Source: Pseudomonadota bacterium (lineage in GTDB: Bacteria > Myxococcota_A > Polyangia > Polyangiales > Polyangiaceae). From it: a stretch of DNA of 64,000 bases. Positions 1-8,569 of this stretch are shown here, piece by piece (the first letter of the stretch is position 1; each line of letters opens with the position of its first letter). The DNA is taken from contig JAEWRL010000021.1 of NCBI GenBank assembly GCA_023398955.1, forward strand, positions 1 through 64,000. Direction: 5' to 3'. Below the pieces are notes generated by a model. That model saw only the letters and a list, made by a program, of their open reading frames with translations, made no database searches and was not told the origin of the DNA. The position numbers and the translations under genes were made by a program.

Positions 1-1
1 A

Positions 2-517
2 GCTGCGTGTGGCAGGACGCTCCGTGAGGTGGAAAAGCTACTCGCCGAGCGCTTCCCCAAGGCGACAGTGCCGGACAGCGTGCGTAAGCTGCCCAAGGCT
101 CGAGAGCCAATGCCGGAGCCTCGCAAGACGGCAGCAGCCTCGGAGGCTCAGCGACCCGAGCCAGGGGCGGTGGTCTCGCAACCCGAGGGGGCCGAGCACC
201 CGTTGTTGCCGCGCGTGGCGGCCGCGGCTCGCGATGCACGGGCGGAGTGCGCGCCGCTGGACGCAGAGCGCTACAAGATTGCGTTTACCGCGAGCGCGTC
301 CCTGAAAGAGAAACTTGAAGCTGCCCGTGCCCTGGTCAGCCACTCGCTTCCCGACGCGACTCTCGCCGATATTGTGGAACGTGCTCTAATCGTCCGTGGG
401 GGAAAGGGGGAGGTCTATCCACGGGGCCGATCAACCCACGATAGTGGCCCCCCATGCGCTCGAAAACCCCAGCTCCGCCCATCCAAACCTTTCATGGGGG
501 GGGGGCGCGAAATCTAG
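2..517 (+). pseudogene. HNH endonuclease family protein, 5'-partial and C-terminally broken
   Basis: The reading frame is open from the window edge, so the gene starts upstream. Near the start it reads LREVEKLLAERFPK and VRKLP, and further on FTASASLKEKLEAARALV and LPDATLADIVERAL. These are hallmark segments of the HNH endonuclease family that is very abundant in myxobacteria, where they precede a C-terminal HNH nuclease domain. Right after this region the frame runs into 40 residues of unrelated sequence and stops at 517. I find no HNH motif downstream. I infer a decayed gene whose catalytic domain has been lost. A run of ten G lies near its end (496-505). Confidence 0.72.
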
Positions 518-1339
518 GTTCAACGTAGAACGTCCACCTGATTCGGTGTGTCGAGCGCTTGGGGGGACTCGCATATTTATGTTGTTGAGTAATGTCGTCC
601 GTAGAACTCTTATTGAGTTACATGGTTCCAGTTCGCTGTCCGGAGTGGCGGCATCCTCGCTCGTGCCTGTATCAGTGAGTTGAATGCTCGCGCGCGGGAC
701 TCTTGCTCATCCGTGGAGTGCTGTGTGCCCCAGGGCGCCCGAACGCGATCCAAGTTTCGAGGTCACTCCTGGCTAGTGGCGCCAGATTTGCGAAGTTTCC
801 TTGCAACGACGGGTCTTTCAGAAACCTTCGGTTCGATGGTTGGACGAGCAGTCAATTGACCCTTGTCGGCGTTCTCCTGACGCAGCAATGCAACCCTGCT
901 GGTGCAATCTGGGGGCACGCGGATGGGTGCGTGGTCGTCTTACCGTTGGTCCGCGAGATGCCGTGAATCTTATGCCTCGCCATCGGCCTTCCGACGACAC
1001 TCGGTGCCACCGGAGCGGCGATTTGCGGGCTTCTGTGGCTCACGGAGCGCCTCGCCCCGTTGCGATGCGCTCGCGATCCGAGCGGGAGAACACTCGTTGC
1101 ACCGTGTGAGCGATCACGCCTGGTCGGTGGATTTCACCCTCGTCACAGTCAGTCTCGTGTGGTGGCGCTACGCGGTGCTCCGGCGGAGGCAATCAGTCGT
1201 ACCGTGCGGGATTTAATGTGGTCACCATTTTTGTTGGGATACGAAAGTGAGGAGAGGTGACCTTACGAAACGTCACAAAGCGCTCTAGGGGAATGGACCA
1301 ACCGAAAGACGCACCCAAACCCGCTTCGGGAGGGAACCG
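518..1339. other. Intergenic region without a recognisable gene
   Basis: About 820 bases separate the broken HNH gene from the DUF1592 lipoprotein gene. Both strands carry only short open frames with composition unlike the neighbouring proteins. No tRNA fold, hairpin or repeat stood out. It may contain the promoter of the three-gene module that follows, but I cannot place it. Confidence 0.5.
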
Positions 1340-3259
1340 ATGAACTCACCGCGAGACGCAATTTCGTTTCTCGGGGCTGTTGCACTCCTGGTGGCGTGCT
1401 CCCCCGCTGACAAGGAATCCACTGAGCTAGATCCCGGCGCTGTAGGTACTGGTGGGGCGTCGGGCGGCAGCGGGTATTCAGGCACTGGGGCAATCCCCGG
1501 AATTGGGGGTTCGGGACCTGGTAGCGGCGGTAGCAATATCGCTTCAGGGGCGAGTTTCGGAGCTGGGGCGTCCGCCTCGGGTGTCGGGGGCTCGGCTGTC
1601 GGCAGCGGGGGCTCGGCCATCGGCAGTGGGGGAATGGGACCCGCCATCGGCGGCGAAAGCTCCGGTGTCGGCGGCACCAGCTCTGCGGGGAGTGGCGCGA
1701 CCGACGGCAGCGGCGGCAGCAGTCCCAGCGTGTGCGTGCCCGGCGTCCCCGTAACATCGCAGATCCCGCGCCTGAAGAATCGAGAGTACGACAACATCGT
1801 CCGTGACCTCTTGGGCGTGACGACCGTGGGCGGTGCAGGCGGGGAGCCGCCCTCGTCACTGCTGAACACCGATTCTACGGGCCCCATGAACTCTTACATG
1901 TTCCAAGGGTACATGAGTGCCGCCGAAGCGATTGCTTCCCAGGTGATGGCGGGCCAGAACCGGAGCAGGTTCATCAACTGCGACCCGGCCATTCCCAGTT
2001 GCCTCACGGATACTATCGAGGCCTTTGGGCGCAAGGCGTTCCGGCGGCCGCTCACCTCTGACGAGGTGGCGCGTTTCGAGGCGCTGAGCGAAACGGACCC
2101 ACCGGGAACTGCGGAGGAAATCGCGGAGACGACGCTGATGGCGTTCCTCGTCTCACCCTCCTTTCTCCAGGTCAACGAGCTGAACGAGGAGAAGGACGGG
2201 GAGTACTTCAGGCTCACGAACTACGAGGTGGCGACCCGTTTGGCGCTGATGATCTGGGGCAGCGTTCCCGATGAGACGCTGAACAGGGCGGCAGATGCTG
2301 GCGAGCTGACGACCAGGGAGCAGGTCCTTGCACAGGCCGAGCGCATGTTCGCCATGCGGGAGAAGGCTGGTCCGCAGATCGCCGAGTTCCATCGTTACTA
2401 CTTGGCGCTGAACGACGATGCCGGGCACTGGTTCAAGGTGCGCCCCAGTCCGGAAGCGTACCCGCTGTACTCCCCCGACGCTGACCCGGCCATGGAAGCC
2501 GAGCTCGACCTCTTCTTCGAAGACGTCGCGTACTCGGGGGGTAGCTTTGCGGACCTATTCCTCAGCAACGTGGGCTTCGTGAACCAGGATACCGCCGCCC
2601 TCTACGGGCTCGACCCCGACGACTATGGGACCCAGATGGAGAGGGTGGAACTGGACGAACAGCAGCGCCCAGGGTTCTTGACGCGGCTTGCGTTCCTGAG
2701 CTCCCACACCCACGCAGAGAGCACGAGCCCCATCCTCCGGGGTGCGTTCATCGCCAAGAACATCATCGGAACCGATCAAGAGCTCATCCCAGACCCCAAC
2801 GCGCTGACGACTCCGCCCCCTGACGGCACCTTCGCCACCGAACGAGCGTATGTCACGGAGTTGACGAACGGAACTGCGTGCAAGGGTTGCCATCACGTCT
2901 TCGTCAATCCGCCTGGATTCGTGCTCGAAAGCTTCGATGCGGCGGGGGCTTGGCAAACCACCGATCCCCGTGGAGGGCCTATCGACGCTACGGCGGACGT
3001 GGTTTTCGGTTCTGAGACGAAGAGTATCAGCTCGCCCTTGAAGCTCATGCAGGAGATTGCTACCCGTGACTTCACCCGAAGGAGCTACGCACAGAAAATT
3101 GTGGCTGCCGCTACGGGGCGCTTCCCCAACGCCAACGATGCATGCCTGGTCGACGAGCTGAGTCTCGCCTTGACGACGGATGGCTACGCAATACTCGACC
3201 TACTCGCGGACATCACGCAGGCAGACTCCTTCCGTCTGCGTCAACGTGCTGCAAACTGA
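1340..3259 (+). CDS. DUF1592/DUF1588/DUF1585 domain lipoprotein
   Basis: The 639-residue protein begins with a lipoprotein signal (LLVACS, acylated Cys near residue 20), followed by a Gly/Ser-rich linker to about residue 130. Then come the conserved blocks of this domain set: a REYDNIVRDLLG segment (DUF1587-like), AFGRKAFRRPLT (DUF1595-like), the DUF1592 region, DUF1588 with RPGFLTRLAFLSSHTH and a CKGCH motif able to hold haem c, and a C-terminal DUF1585 block. These families are common in planctomycetes and myxobacteria and their biochemical role is not established. The next gene starts 15 bases downstream and encodes the usual DUF1552 partner. The protein should sit on the periplasmic side of a membrane. 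Confidence 0.9.
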   Translation: MNSPRDAISFLGAVALLVACSPADKESTELDPGAVGTGGASGGSGYSGTGAIPGIGGSGPGSGGSNIASGASFGAGASASGVGGSAVGSGGSAIGSGGMGPAIGGESSGVGGTSSAGSGATDGSGGSSPSVCVPGVPVTSQIPRLKNREYDNIVRDLLGVTTVGGAGGEPPSSLLNTDSTGPMNSYMFQGYMSAAEAIASQVMAGQNRSRFINCDPAIPSCLTDTIEAFGRKAFRRPLTSDEVARFEALSETDPPGTAEEIAETTLMAFLVSPSFLQVNELNEEKDGEYFRLTNYEVATRLALMIWGSVPDETLNRAADAGELTTREQVLAQAERMFAMREKAGPQIAEFHRYYLALNDDAGHWFKVRPSPEAYPLYSPDADPAMEAELDLFFEDVAYSGGSFADLFLSNVGFVNQDTAALYGLDPDDYGTQMERVELDEQQRPGFLTRLAFLSSHTHAESTSPILRGAFIAKNIIGTDQELIPDPNALTTPPPDGTFATERAYVTELTNGTACKGCHHVFVNPPGFVLESFDAAGAWQTTDPRGGPIDATADVVFGSETKSISSPLKLMQEIATRDFTRRSYAQKIVAAATGRFPNANDACLVDELSLALTTDGYAILDLLADITQADSFRLRQRAAN

Positions 3260-3274
3260 GAGGGAGCCAAGAAC

Positions 3275-4963
3275 ATGACAAGGTATCTGAGCCGTAGATT
3301 TTTCCTCCACGGGGTGGCCGGAGCGGCCGTGGCAGCCCCGTTCTTGGGCTCGGTCTTCGGGCGATTGGCTAAGGCGCAGAGCATGCCAGTGACAGCTCCC
3401 AAGCGCCTCATCGTCATGTTCACCCACTACGGGTGCTTGACGAACCGATGGTTCCCCACGAGGGCGCACGGTCCGCTGACCGCCGACGATTACGCGTCCA
3501 CGACCCTCGCCCCGCTGGCAGAGTTCGCTCCGAAGATCCTAATGCCGCGCGGGATCCGAGCGATGAACCAGTGGCACGCGAGCAACAGGCAACAGAGCAC
3601 CGCGGTCGGCCAAGGCAATGATCCCCACACCCAGGTAGTCGGCTCCTACTTCACGTGCCAGCCTGTGACCCCCAATACGGACAACCCGTTCGACCTCAAC
3701 AATACAGCGGCCAAGTTCAATGCACTGCCGATGGGGCCGTCCCTCGACCACGTCTGTGCGAGGCAGATAAGCCCCAACGGATCGCCCCTCTTCATGCGGG
3801 TCAGTGGCACTCGGGACAACAATCAAACCGGGGTTTCCTTCTCGGCTGCTGAGCAACCGTTCCCGGGTCTGGATCGAGCGTCCCAGGTCTACTCGGCTCT
3901 CACGGGTCTGTTCCAGTCGGGTGGTGGCGGGATGACACCGGCGGACTATCAGGCAGTGCGCGGCAAGAGCGTCGTCGACCTCGTGAGCGACGACCTAGAG
4001 ACCCTCGAGCGGTATGACATGAGCTCGGCGGACAGGGAGAAGCTGGCTGCTTGGAAGGAGTTGATGTTCTCCCTCGGCACGGTGGTGACTCCAGGCGTGG
4101 CCCAACAGTGCGACGAGGCGATGGCGTCCTCCCTTGGACTGAACAGCGAGACCCTGGCAGGTGGCGGCGGCGGCATCGGTGGAGATCCCGTTGCGGCCAA
4201 GATCACCGACAGCATGGATGGCGCAGATGTGTTCGCAGCGCTAGCCACCTTGGCGGCCGTGTGCAATGCAAACCCGGTCATCTTCCTCAAGTTCCCCGGC
4301 AACTATGTCTACCGCGCCCTGACGACCCAGGGTGGAAACGCCATCTCCCTGGAAAACCACTCGGCCTCCCATCGTATCGGTAACGCGAACCAGGGTGGCG
4401 AAGACTGTGTGGACGGGGTCATGGACATCCTGGATACCATCGACCAATTCTATGTTCGCAAGTTCGCGAACCTAGTCCGCATGTTGGACGGCATCCCGGA
4501 GGGGGATGGGACGGTTCTCGACAACAGCGCTACCGTCTGGTTCCAGGAGATGTCAGACGGCAACGCCCACAACCTGAACAATCTGCCCATCATCCAAGCG
4601 GGTGGCTGTGGTGGCTATTTCAAGACGGGCCAAGCCATCAACGTCGAGACGGGCAGCGCCGACCTGACTCGGGGTAACAGCGACAAATACTGCAACGGGG
4701 AAGACTTTATCCCCACGAACCAGGTGGATACTACTGGGACCCCCGAGGGCACTGCCGCGGCGCCGATCAACAAGTACTACTGCAACTTGATGAATGCCAT
4801 CGGCGTCAAGGCCGGTCCAGATGGGTTCCCCGCCGAAGGTGGTACGCAGGAGGTGACCCACTTCGGGATGTACGACAACACCGCGGACTTCTTCGGCGGT
4901 GGCAGCAACGAGCCGCGCATCAACAGTCCTGGGGAGTTCACCGAGCTCAAGGCGGGCAGCTGA
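3275..4963 (+). CDS. DUF1552 domain protein, Tat-exported
   Basis: This 562-residue protein opens with a twin-arginine signal (SRRFFLHG followed by an Ala/Gly-rich hydrophobic stretch ending near AKAQS at residue 35). Tat export normally implies that the protein folds, often with a cofactor, before crossing the membrane. The remainder matches the DUF1552 pattern: KRLIVMFTHYG near the start, LENHSASHRI in the middle and VWFQEMSDGNAHN toward the C-terminus. The gene lies 15 bases after the DUF1592 gene and is probably co-transcribed with it. DUF1552 proteins are found next to DUF1592 proteins in many genomes, but no reaction is established. Confidence 0.88.
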   Translation: MTRYLSRRFFLHGVAGAAVAAPFLGSVFGRLAKAQSMPVTAPKRLIVMFTHYGCLTNRWFPTRAHGPLTADDYASTTLAPLAEFAPKILMPRGIRAMNQWHASNRQQSTAVGQGNDPHTQVVGSYFTCQPVTPNTDNPFDLNNTAAKFNALPMGPSLDHVCARQISPNGSPLFMRVSGTRDNNQTGVSFSAAEQPFPGLDRASQVYSALTGLFQSGGGGMTPADYQAVRGKSVVDLVSDDLETLERYDMSSADREKLAAWKELMFSLGTVVTPGVAQQCDEAMASSLGLNSETLAGGGGGIGGDPVAAKITDSMDGADVFAALATLAAVCNANPVIFLKFPGNYVYRALTTQGGNAISLENHSASHRIGNANQGGEDCVDGVMDILDTIDQFYVRKFANLVRMLDGIPEGDGTVLDNSATVWFQEMSDGNAHNLNNLPIIQAGGCGGYFKTGQAINVETGSADLTRGNSDKYCNGEDFIPTNQVDTTGTPEGTAAAPINKYYCNLMNAIGVKAGPDGFPAEGGTQEVTHFGMYDNTADFFGGGSNEPRINSPGEFTELKAGS

Positions 4964-5071
4964 GGCTGATGGAGTTCGGCCAGAGCACCGCACTCTGCAG
5001 CGAACCAGCGAAGAGGGAGTCTTGACCACCTATCCATCAATCGGCATCCGTCGCTCAGGGGTTTACCAAGA

Positions 5072-6187
5072 GTGAGCTTCAACATCCTTCGTCACGTTGG
5101 CCTTTCTACAATCGTTGCGGCGACAAGCCTCGCTTGCTCAGGCAGCGACGCTGGCGAGAATGCCGCTACCGGCGGCGCGGGGGTAGCCTCCGGCGGCGCG
5201 GGGGTAGCCTCGGGCGGCGCGGTCTCCGGCGGTAGCTGGTCCTCGGGTGGGTCCATCATCGGGAGCGGCGGTGCCAATTCGGGCGGCGCCGTGCCTGGCA
5301 GCGGTGGGAGCTCCTCGGGTGGGGCTGTTGCCACCGGTGGTGCAGCGCCGAGTTCGTGCGACGTCATGCCCATCATGCAGACGTCATGCAGCGGGATTAT
5401 ATGTCACGGCTCTCCCGGGAGTCCGGCGAACTACAACACGGACTTGTTCAATCCGCCGCCGGGACAGACGATTGGAGACATGCTCATCGGTAGGGAAGCG
5501 AACTACGAGCTCGTCGCGAACTCCAGCACTTGCCCGACTACCGATCCAGAGCTGCTGATTGATCCGAGCGCCCCATCGGAGAGCTTGATCCTCAAGAAGA
5601 TCATGGGTACACAAGCGTGCGGGGTGAAGATGCCCAACAGCCAGGCGATCGCCCTCGACCAGACGCAGATTGACTGCTTCGTCGAGTGGGTGAACGACGT
5701 GACGGGTCACGAGGGCATGGGCGGAAGTGGTGCTGGAGGAGCGGGGACGGGTGGGGCCGCTACCGGCGGTATGGGCTCCGGGGGAAATGCTGGCGCCGGG
5801 GTTGGGGGTGCTACGAGTGCGATCCCGCCTACCTTCGAGACGGTGCAGACCATTCTCACCGAGAACGTCACGACTTGCGTCGGCAGCGACTGCCATGGCG
5901 GCCATGAGGGACGCCTGGACCTGCAGGTGAACGCGGGGCTGCTCGAGCGGCTTACCTCCTCTGCCTCCGAGGTGTGCGATATGCCCATTGTTGCTCCTGG
6001 AAACCCCGAGGGAAGCGCACTGGTCAAGGTGCTGCGGGAGGGGTGCGGCGAGGTCTCGCCCACCTGTCAGATCGGCACCGAGTGCATTCCGCGGATGCCG
6101 ATCGGCTGCACGGAGGGCGTCGACTGTATTCCGGAGGATTATGTCATTGCCGTCGAACAGTGGATCGCGGAAGGCGCTCAGCCCTGA
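5072..6187 (+). CDS. Gly/Ser-rich lipoprotein with two cytochrome-like CX4CH modules
   Basis: The GTG-started 371-residue protein has a lipoprotein signal (ATSLACSGSD) and two repetitive Gly/Ala/Ser linkers (about residues 25-90 and 215-250). The first linker contains a near-perfect 21-base direct repeat near 5171-5212. Each linker leads into a small module with a Cys-X4-Cys-His motif, CSGIICH and CVGSDCH. Both are followed by a segment typical of small cytochrome-c-like domains in which a Met-Pro pair ends the module (KMP near residue 190, RMP near 345). Spacing and order suggest it is the third gene of the DUF1592-DUF1552 module, perhaps as its electron acceptor. Haem binding is inferred from motif only. 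Confidence 0.75.
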   Translation: MSFNILRHVGLSTIVAATSLACSGSDAGENAATGGAGVASGGAGVASGGAVSGGSWSSGGSIIGSGGANSGGAVPGSGGSSSGGAVATGGAAPSSCDVMPIMQTSCSGIICHGSPGSPANYNTDLFNPPPGQTIGDMLIGREANYELVANSSTCPTTDPELLIDPSAPSESLILKKIMGTQACGVKMPNSQAIALDQTQIDCFVEWVNDVTGHEGMGGSGAGGAGTGGAATGGMGSGGNAGAGVGGATSAIPPTFETVQTILTENVTTCVGSDCHGGHEGRLDLQVNAGLLERLTSSASEVCDMPIVAPGNPEGSALVKVLREGCGEVSPTCQIGTECIPRMPIGCTEGVDCIPEDYVIAVEQWIAEGAQP

Positions 6188-6279
6188 GGGCTAGCCACGC
6201 GGCCCGTCCTGCGACCGCGGGACCCGGTTTGGGTCGCGGCGCAGGTGTTGGCTTCCGGAACATCCTCAACTGCTGATCG

Positions 6280-7374
6280 CTACTGATTCGAGGCGGTCGA
6301 GGTCGCGCGCAGCTCAGCGCTCGCCAATGCTGCCGCCTCCAACGTCTGGATGAACTGGGCGTCGAGGGTCACGCCCAGCGCGATTGTCGATTCTGGTAGC
6401 GCGTACAGTGTGAGCACGTAGGTGTGTTCCTCCGTGCCCCCACCGAAGTTCGGGCAGGGCCCCAAGTACCCATCGTTGATCGTCTGTGCTCCGCCGAGAT
6501 CAGTTGGTCCGAACGCCGCCGGAAGGCTCATGACGCTTGCCGGGAGGTTCCAGAACGCCGAGTGATAACCGAGTTGATCTCCAGCATCGACCAGCGTCTC
6601 GTCGATGAAGACCAAGGCGAAGCTTTGGGTTGCGTCTGGCGCGCCGGACCAAGCGAGGGAGGGGGCTGGTGCTCCGAAAAAGTCTCCCGAGGCGCAGGTG
6701 TGCGCATCTGGAATCTGGCCGCCGTCCTCGAACTCTGTGCTCGTCAGGACGAACCCACCACCTTCGCGACCTCCCGTTCCGCCGAGGGCAGTGCCAGCTA
6801 CGCCGCCATTGCCGCCCTCCGCTCTGCCGGAACCACCGGCTCCTCCGCTGCCAGCTCCACCAGCGGTTTCTCCTGCTGCGCCCCCCGCTGGAGCCCCGCC
6901 CACGGAGGTGCCCCCGCTCATGGAGCCGCCGCCCACCGAAGCGCCCCCGCTCGTGGAGCCGCCGCTTGTGGAGCCGCCCGCCGAGGCACCACCGCTCGTG
7001 GAGCTGCCGCCCATAGATCCGCCCACCGAGGCGCCGCCGCTGGAGGCACCACCGCTCGTGGAGCCGCCCACCGAAGCACCACCGGGTGCAGCGCCCACTG
7101 TGTTGGCACCGCCGGTTGCGCCCCCCCCGCTGGAGGCGCCCCCGCTGCCCTCGCCGCCACCGGCTGTCCCGCCAATGCCCTCGGAGACGCAGACCGCGCC
7201 CGAGCAGACAAGACCGTCGCTGCAGCCACCGATGGAGGTGCACTCGCAGTCCAGCGCACCCTCCGTGCACGACGCCTCACCTGTCCCATCGTCCGAGCAG
7301 CCCACGAGAACGAGCAGGGTGGATGCTGCGGCCCAACGTAGCGCGGCACGAGCGAGAGGGTTTTTGTATATCAT
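6280..7374 (-). CDS. YbhB/YbcL (PEBP, Raf-kinase-inhibitor-like) lipoprotein
   Basis: I set the start at 7374, where an AGGAGA sits directly before an ATG opening a 364-residue lipoprotein (STLLVLVGCSDDG). The longer frame upstream has no signal-peptide character. A short Cys-rich segment (CTEGALDCECTSIGGCSDG) is followed by about 110 residues of Gly/Ser repeat built on GGAS and GGST units. The C-terminal 160 residues match the bacterial PEBP family: FEDGGQIPDAHTC, PAPSLAWSGAP, the FWNLPAS segment, and GYLGPCPNFGGGTEEHTYVLTLYAL near the ligand pocket. Bacterial members have no firmly known role. The RBS spacing is unusually short. Confidence 0.88.
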   Translation of the reverse strand: MIYKNPLARAALRWAAASTLLVLVGCSDDGTGEASCTEGALDCECTSIGGCSDGLVCSGAVCVSEGIGGTAGGGEGSGGASSGGGATGGANTVGAAPGGASVGGSTSGGASSGGASVGGSMGGSSTSGGASAGGSTSGGSTSGGASVGGGSMSGGTSVGGAPAGGAAGETAGGAGSGGAGGSGRAEGGNGGVAGTALGGTGGREGGGFVLTSTEFEDGGQIPDAHTCASGDFFGAPAPSLAWSGAPDATQSFALVFIDETLVDAGDQLGYHSAFWNLPASVMSLPAAFGPTDLGGAQTINDGYLGPCPNFGGGTEEHTYVLTLYALPESTIALGVTLDAQFIQTLEAAALASAELRATSTASNQ

Positions 7375-7766
7375 TCTCCTGCTTTCCGGAGCGCGCTCCA
7401 GGATGTGTCGAACAACGCTCCTCCGAGGAGACGGGGTCTTCGCACATGCTGGGACGGCATGCTCCCGAACTCCCAAGTCACAGTGATCGGTAGCAGCGAA
7501 GGGGATGACCGGTTTGCACCGGAGTGGGTCCTTGAGACACCCAGCATCCGAGATGGAGGCGGCCAAGCTGATCGTCAATGGTCGAACACGCACAGATGTG
7601 TGAATGCGTGGGCGCCTCCAAGGACGTGATCGGAACCTCGCATTGCTGCCACCGCATGTCAGCAGCGGTCAGCCCCGCGGCGCCAGCGCAGCGCCCGCCC
7701 GACTAGGTAGAGTGTAAGGTTTTGGCACGGGAGGATTGCAGGGCGGCATCACGTCCATGCGAAGAA

Positions 7767-7979
7767 TCAGCGCGCACGGTGATAGGTCAGCACACCATTG
7801 TCCGTCGCCACAAGCTTACCCATGCCGCCCACCGAGAAGCTGATCCGCGAGCTCGCGCGCGGCACGGGCCGCCCGGCGGAGTCGATGACCGTGAGCCTAA
7901 CGAAGGAGAGATCCCGCCCGTTGCCGACAATGGTGGACCTGTCGGCGGAGAGCTCGAACCCCTCGGGGTTAACAGAGGT
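7767..7979 (-). pseudogene. C-terminal remnant of a glycoside hydrolase family 2 protein
   Basis: Read on the minus strand from 7979, this 71-codon frame ends in TGA and gives ELSADRSTIVGNGRDLSF, LTVIDSAGRPVP, ISFSVGGMGKLVATDNG. This matches the C-terminal beta-sandwich of bacterial GH2 enzymes such as beta-galactosidases: ADG.DLSFV, VDA.GR.VP and F.V.GPG.L.G.DNG. There is no start codon, and no other GH2 sequence lies upstream on that strand, which instead carries sigma-factor remains antisense to it. I therefore call it a gene fragment. The family assignment is from motif memory, not a search. Confidence 0.68.
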
Positions 7980-7985
7980 GCCGCG

Positions 7986-8099
7986 GCTCTCGAGATCCCA
8001 CCCAACACCGCCTATTCGCGCCTATGCCATGCGCGCAAGGAGTTCGAGGCGGCCCTGACGCGACAGCGTGTCCACGCTGGTAGGCGAGGTCCGGCGTGA
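7986..8099 (+). pseudogene. Tail of an ECF sigma factor (region 4)
   Basis: The last 37 codons of this frame read ALEIPPNTAYSRLCHARKEF and then EAALTRQRVH before the stop. This is the characteristic end of region 4 in ECF sigma factors, where the recognition helix follows IP.NT.YSRL..AR.EF. No sigma region 2 lies upstream in any frame; that space holds the antisense GH2 fragment. The stop overlaps the GTG of the next frame in a GTGA arrangement, as in many sigma/partner pairs. Confidence 0.62.
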
Positions 8100-8250
8100 A
8101 CGATCCTGGGGAGCACGAGTTGACCTCTGAAGCCCAGGCTCTTGTCCTTTTGGAGCGTGAAGCTAGGCCACCTCGCGAGGGCGATGAGGCTCGAATCCTC
8201 GAAGCGCTGCGAGACCGGCTGCTGCCCCCGCGACTCTCTGAGACTCCTCC
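8096..8250 (+). pseudogene. N-terminal remnant of the sigma factor's partner protein
   Basis: Starting at a GTG that overlaps the sigma-like stop, the first 45 or so codons (TSEAQALVLLEREARPP then GDEARILEALRDRL) resemble the N-terminus of the membrane proteins encoded directly after ECF sigma factors in Polyangiales. After about residue 50 the frame becomes Pro-rich and loses resemblance. It then stays open into the GH9 cellulase gene, which makes that gene look 158 residues longer than it is. No anti-sigma zinc motif or transmembrane helix is evident. Confidence 0.45.
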
Positions 8251-8569
8251 ACCGCCACAGGCGCATCCGCCCACCGCGGGTCTCAAGGTCTGGAATTGGG
8301 GGCGCCGCCGCGGGGACTGGCCTGGGCAAGCCACCGCTGATGCCTCGTCGCCACCTGCCACCGCTCCCAGCTCGAAGTCCCGCCTGGCGGAAGAGGGTGC
8401 GCTGCTATCGCGAGCGACGCACGCTGGCGTGTGCGCTTTCGAGTGCCGGGCCGCATCGAGAGAGAACTCTTATGCCGACGTGAGAAGCTTCGCCCGGACA
8501 CCTGCGACAAGCTCCCGCTGTCCGATGAATCCGCGACCCTCATCGGGCAAGGACGGAGAAGCTGGACTC

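Noticed and set aside
496..505. Run of ten G as a possible phase-variation tract
   Set aside because: It lies at the end of an already broken gene, so changes in length would have no clear effect.
1450..1720. Repetitive GGC/AGC-rich DNA as a candidate repeat element
   Set aside because: It encodes the Gly/Ser linker of a lipoprotein; similar low-complexity DNA occurs in the other lipoprotein genes and reflects protein composition.
6605..7486. A 293-codon Pro-rich plus-strand frame that looks like a repeat protein
   Set aside because: It is the complement of the Gly/Ser linker of the PEBP-like lipoprotein.
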